From positions 1 to 13,238 of the forward strand of contig CALKWS010000438.1 in the NCBI GenBank assembly GCA_938004115.1: 13,238 nt of DNA. Direction: 5' to 3'. This DNA comes from an uncultured Ruaniaceae bacterium (lineage in GTDB: Bacteria > Actinomycetota > Actinomycetes > Actinomycetales > Beutenbergiaceae). Position numbers and translations under genes: made by a program. Numbering within the stretch: position 1 is the first letter of the stretch; each line of letters starts with the position of its first letter. The notes under the pieces are model-generated. The model had not been told where the DNA came from. It saw nothing but the letters and a program-made list of their open reading frames with translations, and searched no databases. Shown piece by piece: positions 7,163-13,238 of the stretch.

Positions 7163-9070
7163 GTGGATACTGTGAATCTTGCCTGGTTGCTGGTTGCCAT
7201 CCCGCTGGCCAGCGCCACCCTGCTGCTGCTCCTGGGACGGGCCTCGGACCGGTGGGGCCACTGGCTCGGGGTGCTGTCCTCCGCGGTCCCCGCCGTCCTG
7301 GCGATCGTGATCCTGGCGGAGATGCTCGGCGTGGGCGAGGACCAACGCAGCACCCGGGTGCACCTGTTCGACTGGATCACCGCCGGTGACTTCACCGTCC
7401 GGGCCGGACTGCTGGTGGACCCGCTGTCGATCACCTTCGCCCTGCTGATCACCTTCGTCGGCACTCTGATCCACATCTACTCGGTGGGGTACATGGCCCA
7501 GGACCCCGATCGGCGCCGGTTCTTCGCCTACCTGAACCTGTTCATCGCCGCCATGCTCCTGCTGGTGCTGGGCGACTCCTTCGCGCTGCTGTTCGTCGGC
7601 TGGGAAGGGGTCGGACTGGCCTCCTACCTGCTGATCGGGTTCTGGAACCAGCGCACCGACTACGCGGTCGCGGCGAAGAAGGCCTTCGTGATGAACCGCG
7701 TGGGCGACATGGGCATGCTGGTGGCGATGATGGCGATGTTCGCCACCTTCGGCTCGGTCGACTACGAGACCGTGTTCGGTGCCGTGGAGGGCACCAACGA
7801 GGGCGTGCTCACCGTCATCGGGCTGACGCTGCTGCTGGCCGCCTGCGGTAAGTCCGCCCAGGTGCCGCTGCAGGCCTGGCTCGGGGACGCCATGGCCGGC
7901 CCCACCCCGGTGTCCGCGCTGATCCACGCCGCGACCATGGTGACCGCCGGTGTCTACCTGATCGTGCGCGCCGGAGCGATCTTCGAGGCCGCCCCCGCCG
8001 CGCAGCTGGTGGTCGTGATCGTCGGTGCGGTGACGCTGCTGTTCGGGGCGATCGTGGGTACCTCCAAGGACGACATCAAGAAGGCCCTGGCCGCCTCCAC
8101 CATGTCCCAGATCGGGTACATGGTGCTGGCCGCGGGACTGGGCCCGGTGGGGTACGCGTTCGCGATCTTCCACCTCATCACCCACGGCTTCTTCAAGGCC
8201 GGCCTGTTCCTCGGCGCCGGGGCGGTGATGCACGGAATGAACGACGACGTGAACATGCGCCAGTTCGGCGCACTGCGCACCGTCATGCGCATCACCTGGG
8301 TGACCTTCGCGCTGGGCTGGCTGGCGATCCTGGGTATCCCGCCCTTCTCCGGCTTCTGGTCCAAGGACCTGATCATCGAGGCCGCGTTCACCGGCACCGG
8401 CTGGCAGCCGTGGGTGTTCGGCGGGGCGGCGCTGCTGGGCGCAGGGATCACCGCGCTGTACATGTCCCGGTTGTACTTCATGACGTTCCACGGCAAGGCC
8501 CGCTGGCACGAACCCGGTCAGGACGGCCCGGGGCCGGAGCGCGAACCGCACGAGGTCGGCGCGTTGATGACGGTGCCGATGATCATCCTGGCCGCCGGTT
8601 CGGTCGGCCTGGGTCTGGTGCTCTACCAGGGGGTGCCGTTCCTGGGCTTCCTGGAATCGGTCACCGGCACCGCCGAGCCTGCTCCGGTGCTGCCCAGGTG
8701 GTTGCTCATCACCCTCACCCTGGTGCTGGTGGTGCTCGGCGTGCTGATCGCCTGGCGCCAGTTCGCCGTCCGCGAGGTGCCGCTGGAGGCCCCGCGCGGC
8801 TCGGCGCTCACCCGCGCCGCGCGCCAGGACCTGTACGGCGACACCATCAACGAGACCCTGGTGATGCGTCCCGGTCAGGTGCTCACGCGCACCCTGGCCG
8901 CGACCGACCGGTACGTGGTCGACGGCGGTGTGCACCGGGTGGCCGGCCTCACTGAGGGGCTGGGTCAATCGCTGCGGCGCTACCAGACCGGTTACGCCCG
9001 CAACTACGCCGCCACGATGCTGGTGGGCGTGATCGTGGTCCTTGTCCTCGTCCTCGCCACGCGAGTTTGA
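7163..9070 (+). CDS. nuoL: NADH-quinone oxidoreductase subunit L (NuoL)
   Basis: NuoL is the distal antiporter-like proton-pumping subunit of the membrane arm, related to MrpA/NuoM/NuoN, and carries the long lateral helix that braces the arm. The protein is 635 residues, a normal length. Key channel residues are present: E148 (GWEGVGLASYLL), K230 (CGKSAQVPLQAWL), H255 (ALIHAATMVTAG), H337 and H341 (FHLITHGFFKAG) and K401 (FSGFWSKDLIIE). The protein is strongly hydrophobic, with many helices (about 16 expected for the family). The C-terminal region (about 545-620), with alternating polar and non-polar residues, fits the lateral helix, and a final helix ends the protein. The start is GTG at 7163, chosen for AAGGGG 8 bases upstream; a second in-frame GTG three codons later cannot be excluded. 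The gene follows nuoK by 12 bases and precedes nuoM by 15. Confidence 0.97.
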   Translation: MDTVNLAWLLVAIPLASATLLLLLGRASDRWGHWLGVLSSAVPAVLAIVILAEMLGVGEDQRSTRVHLFDWITAGDFTVRAGLLVDPLSITFALLITFVGTLIHIYSVGYMAQDPDRRRFFAYLNLFIAAMLLLVLGDSFALLFVGWEGVGLASYLLIGFWNQRTDYAVAAKKAFVMNRVGDMGMLVAMMAMFATFGSVDYETVFGAVEGTNEGVLTVIGLTLLLAACGKSAQVPLQAWLGDAMAGPTPVSALIHAATMVTAGVYLIVRAGAIFEAAPAAQLVVVIVGAVTLLFGAIVGTSKDDIKKALAASTMSQIGYMVLAAGLGPVGYAFAIFHLITHGFFKAGLFLGAGAVMHGMNDDVNMRQFGALRTVMRITWVTFALGWLAILGIPPFSGFWSKDLIIEAAFTGTGWQPWVFGGAALLGAGITALYMSRLYFMTFHGKARWHEPGQDGPGPEREPHEVGALMTVPMIILAAGSVGLGLVLYQGVPFLGFLESVTGTAEPAPVLPRWLLITLTLVLVVLGVLIAWRQFAVREVPLEAPRGSALTRAARQDLYGDTINETLVMRPGQVLTRTLAATDRYVVDGGVHRVAGLTEGLGQSLRRYQTGYARNYAATMLVGVIVVLVLVLATRV

Positions 9071-9073
9071 GCC

Positions 9074-9080
9074 GGAGGAA
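9074..9080 (+). promoter_or_regulatory. ribosome binding site of nuoM
   Basis: GGAGGAA lies in the short nuoL-nuoM gap, 5 bases before the ATG at 9086. An out-of-frame ATG at 9082 is too close to this site and reads only five codons. Confidence 0.8.
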
Positions 9081-9085
9081 GATGC

Positions 9086-10651
9086 ATGTTCGGACTTGAT
9101 GACTTCCCCTGGCTGACGGCGATGATCGCCGTGCCGGCGCTGGCCGGGGCACTGGTGTGGCTGCTCAAGCCGCTGCGGCGCTTCGCCCGCCCGATCGGAC
9201 TGGTGGTGAGCCTGCTGGTGCTGGCCGCCGGCGCGTTGCTGGCCGCCGGGTTCGACATGGGGGCCAGCGATCAGGTGCAGTACGCCTACAGCGCCTCCTG
9301 GATCCCGGACCTGGGCATCAGTTACGTGCTCGGCGTCAACGGCATGAGCCTGCTGCTGGTGCTGCTGGCCGCGCTGCTGGTGCCGATCGTGCTGCTGGCA
9401 GCCTGGAACGAGGTCCGCGCCCCGGAGAGCGCACCGGACGATCCCCGCGCCCTGGAGAGCCGGCAGGCCGGGTTCGTAGCCCTCGTGCTGGTGCTCCTGG
9501 CATTGATGGTGCTGGTGTTCTCCGCCCGGGACCTGTTCCTGTTCTACCTGGCCTTCGAAGCGATGCTCTTCCCGGTGTACTTCCTCATCGGGATCTTCGG
9601 CGGGCCGAACCGGCGTGCGGCCGCGATCAAGTTCCTCATCTACTCACTGGCCGGTGGGCTGATCATGCTCGCCGGATTGATCGTGGTGTTCACCCAGACA
9701 TGGGGCCAGCCCCAGGGGATGCGGATCGACAACCTCACCGACGTCTTCGCCGACAACCCCACGATGGGTATGTGGGTGTTCCTGTCGTTCTTCATCGCCT
9801 TCGCCGTGAAGGCACCCATGGTGCCGGTGCACACCTGGCTGCCCGATGCCGCCGCCGAGGCCACCCCGGGCACCTCCACGCTGCTCGTGGGGGTGCTGGA
9901 CAAGGTGGGCACCTTCGCGATGATCTCCATCCTGCTGCCGCTGTTCCCCACTCAGGCCGCGCAGGCCGCACCGGTGATCATGGTGCTAGCGGTGATCTCG
10001 ATCATCTACGGTGCCCTGCTGGCCGTGGCCCAGAACGACCTGATGCGGATGATCGCCTTCACCTCGGTGTCCCACTTCGGGTTCATCGTGCTGGGCATCT
10101 TCGCCGGCACCCAGACCGCCATGGTCGGATCGATGATCTACATGTTGGCCCACGGGGTGACCACCGCCGCACTGTTCTTGATCGCCGGGTTCCTCATCCA
10201 ACGGGGTCACAGCGCGGACATGCGCTCCTACTCCGGGATGCAACGGGTCACCCCGGTGCTGGCCGGGACGTTCCTGTTCGCCGGCCTGAGCGCCTTGGCG
10301 CTGCCCGGCCTGAGCGGATTCGTGCCGGAGTACCTGGTGCTCATCGGTAGTTACGAGGCACACCCGGCCTGGGGTGTGGCGGCCGTCATCGGCGTGGTCC
10401 TCTCCGCGCTGTACATCTTGATGACCTACCAGCGGGTGTTCACCGGACCGGTGCCCGGGCAGAGCCAAGTCCTCACGCGCGCGGAGGGCCTGCCGTTGCG
10501 CGCGGCGCTGCCCGACCTGGTGGTCCGGGAGAAGGCGCTGCTGGTGCCGGTGGGCCTGGCCATCGTCTTCCTGGGCGTGTACCCCGCCCCGGTGCTGGAC
10601 CTGCTGTCCAGTGTCGCTGACTCATTCGCTGCGATTCTCGGGAGCGCCTGA
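9086..10651 (+). CDS. nuoM: NADH-quinone oxidoreductase subunit M (NuoM)
   Basis: NuoM is the middle antiporter-like proton-pumping subunit, between NuoL and NuoN. The protein is 521 residues, the usual length. Conserved channel residues are visible: E158 (AFEAMLFPVYFLIG), K242 (AVKAPMVPVHTWLP), K273 (VLDKVG) and E415 (GFVPEYLVLIG, in place of the usual GEF context). The segment DAAAEATPGTS (254-264) is the form I associate with actinobacterial NuoM. About 14 membrane helices are expected for the family and the hydrophobicity fits. A charged loop at about 108-128 links two early helices. The ATG at 9086 follows GGAGGAA by 5 bases. The stop overlaps the first base of nuoN (TGATG), so coupled translation is likely. 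Confidence 0.97.
   Translation: MFGLDDFPWLTAMIAVPALAGALVWLLKPLRRFARPIGLVVSLLVLAAGALLAAGFDMGASDQVQYAYSASWIPDLGISYVLGVNGMSLLLVLLAALLVPIVLLAAWNEVRAPESAPDDPRALESRQAGFVALVLVLLALMVLVFSARDLFLFYLAFEAMLFPVYFLIGIFGGPNRRAAAIKFLIYSLAGGLIMLAGLIVVFTQTWGQPQGMRIDNLTDVFADNPTMGMWVFLSFFIAFAVKAPMVPVHTWLPDAAAEATPGTSTLLVGVLDKVGTFAMISILLPLFPTQAAQAAPVIMVLAVISIIYGALLAVAQNDLMRMIAFTSVSHFGFIVLGIFAGTQTAMVGSMIYMLAHGVTTAALFLIAGFLIQRGHSADMRSYSGMQRVTPVLAGTFLFAGLSALALPGLSGFVPEYLVLIGSYEAHPAWGVAAVIGVVLSALYILMTYQRVFTGPVPGQSQVLTRAEGLPLRAALPDLVVREKALLVPVGLAIVFLGVYPAPVLDLLSSVADSFAAILGSA
10640..10644 (+). promoter_or_regulatory. ribosome binding site of nuoN
   Basis: GGGAG lies 6 bases before the ATG at 10651, inside the last codons of nuoM. 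It supports this start next to the TGATG junction. Confidence 0.65.
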
Positions 10652-12228
10652 TGAACACCTTCGTTCCGCCGGTTGTGCAGTGGGGTGCACTCACCCCGGT
10701 CCTGATCGTGTTCGGCGCCGCGGTGCTCGGCGTGCTGCTGGAGGCGTTCCTGCCGCTGCGGGCCCGCCGCGGGGTGCAGACCGTGCTGGCGATCGGCGCC
10801 CTCGGCGCCTCACTGGTCGCGGTGGGGTGGCGCTGGAGCGTGGTCCAGGAGTCCGGTGCCAGCGAACTGGTGGGCGGGGCCGTCATCGAGGACCTTCCGG
10901 CACTGGCGACCCAGATGGTGATCCTGCTGTGCTCTCTCGTGGGCGTGCTGGTGATCGCTGACAAGGCCGGGGGAGAAGAGGCCTTCGCCGCCCGTGCGGC
11001 GGCCTCCCCGGGCACCCGGTACGAGGCGATGACCCGGGAGAAGGGCCTGGTGCAGACCGAGGTCTTCCCGCTCACCCTGTTCGCCATCGTCGGCATGCTC
11101 GTGTTCCCCACGTCCGGGACGCTGCTGACCCTGTTCATCGCCCTGGAAGTGCTGTCCCTGCCGCTGTACCTGCTCAGCGGCCTGGCCCGTCGTCGTCGGC
11201 TGCTGTCCCAGGAAGCGGCGCTGAAGTACTTCCTGCTCGGCGCCTTCGCCACCGGGTTCGTGCTGATGGGCATCGCGCTGCTGTACGGCTACTCCGGCAC
11301 CCTGCGCCTGGACGAGTTGGCCGCCGCGGTCCCGGCCACCGCCGGACTGGACGGTCTGCTGCTCGCCGGCATGGCGCTGCTGCTGGTGGGCCTGCTGTTC
11401 AAGATCGGCGCCGTGCCGTTCCACAACTGGGTGCCCGACGTCTACCAGGGCGCGCCCACCCCGATCACCGGCTTCATGGCCGCAGGCACGAAGATCGCGG
11501 CGATCATGATCATGATGCGCGTGGTCTACGTCGTCGCCCCGGGCCTGGCGTGGGACTTCGCCCCGATGATGTGGGTCATCGCGATCCTCACGATGATCGT
11601 CGGCACCGTGCTGGCGATCGTGCAGGACGACGTGAAGCGCATGCTCGCGTTCTCCTCGGTGGCCCACGCCGGCTTCCTGCTGCTGGGCATCATCGCGCTG
11701 GAGGCCACCGCGATCGGTTCGATGCTGTTCTACCTGCTGGCCTACGGCCTGGCCACCGTCGGGGCGTTCGCCCTGGTCACCCTGGTGCGCGAACGTGATG
11801 CGGACGGCAACGTGACCGGTGAGGCACTGTCCCTGTCGCAGTGGGCCGGTCTGGGCCGCACCAACCCGTGGCTTGCCGGCTCGATGGCGCTGTTCCTGCT
11901 GTCCCTGGCCGGTATCCCGCTCACCGGTGGGTTCATCGGGAAGTTCACCGTGTTCGCCGCCGCGGTGCAGGGCGGTGCGTGGCCGCTGGTGGTGATCGCG
12001 GTGCTCGCCAGCGCGGCGGCGGCGTACTTCTACATCCGGCTGATCGTGGCGATGTTCTTCACCGAACCCCGCACCGATGTGGCCGGCCGCGGTAGCACCG
12101 TGGTGGTGCGCAGCGAGGGGATGACCGTGGTGGCGGTCGCGGTCGCCGTGATCGGCACCGTGTACCTGGGTGTGCTGCCCGCACCGGTGTTGGACCTGTT
12201 GGACAGCGCCGCTATGTTCCTGCTGTGA
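10651..12228 (+). CDS. nuoN: NADH-quinone oxidoreductase subunit N (NuoN)
   Basis: NuoN is the third antiporter-like proton-pumping subunit, adjoining NuoK in the membrane arm. The protein is 525 residues. Conserved residues of the proton path are present: E166 (FIALEVLSLPLYLL), K251 (LLFKIGAVPFHNW), K281 (AAGTKIAA) and K431 (GGFIGKFTVF). A polar loop at about 104-138 (from DKAGGEEAFAARAA to QTEVFPL) separates two early helices; comparable loops, as I recall, occur in other actinobacterial NuoN proteins. About 14 helices are expected for the family and the hydrophobicity fits. The gene overlaps nuoM by one base. Its TGA shares bases with the GTG start of the prenyl synthase gene (GTGA), extending the operon past the complex I genes. 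Confidence 0.97.
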   Translation: MNTFVPPVVQWGALTPVLIVFGAAVLGVLLEAFLPLRARRGVQTVLAIGALGASLVAVGWRWSVVQESGASELVGGAVIEDLPALATQMVILLCSLVGVLVIADKAGGEEAFAARAAASPGTRYEAMTREKGLVQTEVFPLTLFAIVGMLVFPTSGTLLTLFIALEVLSLPLYLLSGLARRRRLLSQEAALKYFLLGAFATGFVLMGIALLYGYSGTLRLDELAAAVPATAGLDGLLLAGMALLLVGLLFKIGAVPFHNWVPDVYQGAPTPITGFMAAGTKIAAIMIMMRVVYVVAPGLAWDFAPMMWVIAILTMIVGTVLAIVQDDVKRMLAFSSVAHAGFLLLGIIALEATAIGSMLFYLLAYGLATVGAFALVTLVRERDADGNVTGEALSLSQWAGLGRTNPWLAGSMALFLLSLAGIPLTGGFIGKFTVFAAAVQGGAWPLVVIAVLASAAAAYFYIRLIVAMFFTEPRTDVAGRGSTVVVRSEGMTVVAVAVAVIGTVYLGVLPAPVLDLLDSAAMFLL

Positions 12229-13226
12229 CCACCTCACCGATACCGCTGGGCGATCCGCACCTGGACGCCACCATGGGCGTCGAGCTGCGGGCGATCGAGG
12301 ACCGCCTGGCACGGATCGCCCGGGACGGTGAGCCGTTGATCCAGCAGGCGGCCGAGCATCTGATCGCGGCCGGCGGCAAACGGTTGCGTCCGGCCCTGGT
12401 GTTCCTGACCGCGATGCTGGGCGCCGACGGGATCGATGACCGGGTGCGGCAGGCGGCGCTGGCCACCGAGGTGACCCACCTGGCCACGCTGTACCACGAC
12501 GACGTGATGGACTCGGCGCCCCTGCGCCGCGGCGCCCCCAGCGCCCACGAGGTGTGGGGCAACCAGATGGCGATCCTCACCGGCGACCTGCTCTTCGCCC
12601 GCGCGTCCCAGTTGGTGGCCGATCTGGGCCCGTGGGCCGTGCGGATCCAGGCCGACGCGTTCGAACGCCTGGTGCTCGGCCAGATGCACGAGACCCTGGG
12701 CCCCCGCGACGGGCAGGACGAGATCGAGCACTACCTGCAGGTGCTGTCGGACAAGACCGGCTCGCTCATCTCCGCCGCCGCACGGTACGGCACCTACTTC
12801 TCCGGGGCCAGCGAGCAGGTGCAGCAGGCCGCGGTCACCTACGGGGAGAAGGTCGGCGTGGCGTTCCAGCTTGCCGACGACGTGATCGACCTGTCCGCGG
12901 ACGCCGCCACGACCGGCAAGACCCCGGGCACCGATCTGCGGGAGGGGGTGGCGACGATGCCGGTGCTGCTGCTGCGAGCGCGGGGTGAGGAACTGGACCC
13001 CGAGGGCCGCGCGATCCTGCAGGCCCTGGAGCGGGACCTGTCCGATGACGATGCCCTGGCCGAGGTGGTGGCACGGCTCCGGGAGCACCCGGTGGTCGAG
13101 GACGTGCGCGCCCAGGCCCGGCGCTGGGCCGATGAGGCGGTGGCCGCCCTGGAACCACTGCCGGAGACGACGGCCAGGCGCGCCCTGGAGGCGTTCGCCG
13201 GCCTGCTCGTGGACCGCCTCGCCTGA
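12225..13226 (+). CDS. long-chain trans-polyprenyl diphosphate synthase, probably for menaquinone side chain
   Basis: This is a class I trans-prenyltransferase that extends an allylic diphosphate with isopentenyl diphosphate units. The protein is 333 residues, normal for hepta-, octa- or nonaprenyl diphosphate synthases (IspB/HepT/GrcC type). Visible motifs are GGKRLRP (50-56), the first Asp-rich motif DDVMD (92-96), the GQ motif at 152-153 (VLGQMHET), DKTGSL (176-181), the second Asp-rich motif DDVID (218-222), and GKTPGTDLREG (231-241). The fifth residue before the first Asp-rich motif is Ala (A87), not an aromatic residue, which in this family fits a long product; exact chain length cannot be read. 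The GTG start at 12225 overlaps the nuoN stop, and I see no convincing ribosome binding site, so translation probably depends on nuoN. An in-frame ATG at 12273 would remove 16 residues and also lacks a clear site. Its place after nuo suggests it makes the menaquinone tail. It could serve another polyprenyl pathway. Confidence 0.92.
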   Translation: MTTSPIPLGDPHLDATMGVELRAIEDRLARIARDGEPLIQQAAEHLIAAGGKRLRPALVFLTAMLGADGIDDRVRQAALATEVTHLATLYHDDVMDSAPLRRGAPSAHEVWGNQMAILTGDLLFARASQLVADLGPWAVRIQADAFERLVLGQMHETLGPRDGQDEIEHYLQVLSDKTGSLISAAARYGTYFSGASEQVQQAAVTYGEKVGVAFQLADDVIDLSADAATTGKTPGTDLREGVATMPVLLLRARGEELDPEGRAILQALERDLSDDDALAEVVARLREHPVVEDVRAQARRWADEAVAALEPLPETTARRALEAFAGLLVDRLA

Positions 13227-13238
13227 CGGACTCCCGCG

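Noticed and set aside
6629..8968. Minus-strand open frame of about 780 codons rich in His, Gln, Asp and Gly opposite nuoJ, nuoK and nuoL
   Set aside because: The odd composition is what the complement of Leu/Val/Ala-rich membrane-protein codons gives. There is no domain signature, and the plus-strand genes are certain.
9082..9099. Five-codon mini-frame (ATG to TGA) overlapping the nuoM start
   Set aside because: Its ATG is only one base from the end of the Shine-Dalgarno sequence, too close for efficient initiation. Most likely chance.
11492..11518. Short run of repeated ATCATG-like units in nuoN
   Set aside because: It encodes the hydrophobic run AAIMIMMR in a membrane helix. It is explained by Ile/Met codons and not a regulatory repeat.
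10810..12312. Minus-strand open frame of 500 codons opposite nuoN
   Set aside because: Same composition artefact; it crosses the nuoN/prenyl synthase junction and has no recognisable motif.
13227..13238. Possible terminator after the prenyl synthase gene
   Set aside because: Only 12 bases remain after the stop and no stem-loop can be seen. The operon end cannot be judged from this window.

Overview
The window is a single, gene-dense, plus-strand block of the nuo operon, which encodes the proton-pumping NADH:quinone oxidoreductase (NDH-1, respiratory complex I). It is followed by a polyprenyl diphosphate synthase gene. Base composition is very high in G+C (about 70% by eye) with strong G/C third-position bias. 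The protein signatures (NuoF 'NADESEPGTCKD', a NuoH tail with 'GGFPVPPMPGQ', NuoM 'DAAAEATPGTS') point to an actinobacterium. A member of Micrococcales is my best guess, but the sequence alone does not fix the genus.

Layout, left to right: nuoF (5' end cut by the window edge), nuoG, nuoH, nuoI, nuoJ, nuoK, nuoL, nuoM, nuoN, and a long-chain trans-prenyltransferase gene. No gene-free stretch exceeds 15 bases. Junctions are F/G, G/H, I/J and J/K by ATGA overlap; H/I by an 8-base overlap; K/L by a 12-base gap; L/M by a 15-base gap; M/N by TGATG; and N/prenyl synthase by GTGA. This implies one transcript with extensive translational coupling. No internal promoter, terminator, RNA gene, mobile element or CRISPR array could be supported.

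The genes form one pathway. NuoF takes electrons from NADH through FMN and cluster N3. NuoG and NuoI carry them through further iron-sulfur clusters to the quinone site next to NuoH. NuoH, J, K, L, M and N form the membrane arm that pumps protons. The last gene probably makes the isoprenoid tail of menaquinone, the electron acceptor used by actinobacterial complex I.

This is mostly core metabolism and I see no new stand-alone system. The most notable signal is in NuoG. All four cysteines that would hold the off-pathway cluster N7 are replaced (A310, D313, S317, T345) at exactly the C-x2-C-x3-C-x27-C spacing, and the region between the cluster N4 ligands carries roughly 55 extra residues. NuoH, NuoI and NuoJ also carry long hydrophilic extensions, which by predicted topology all lie on the cytoplasmic side.
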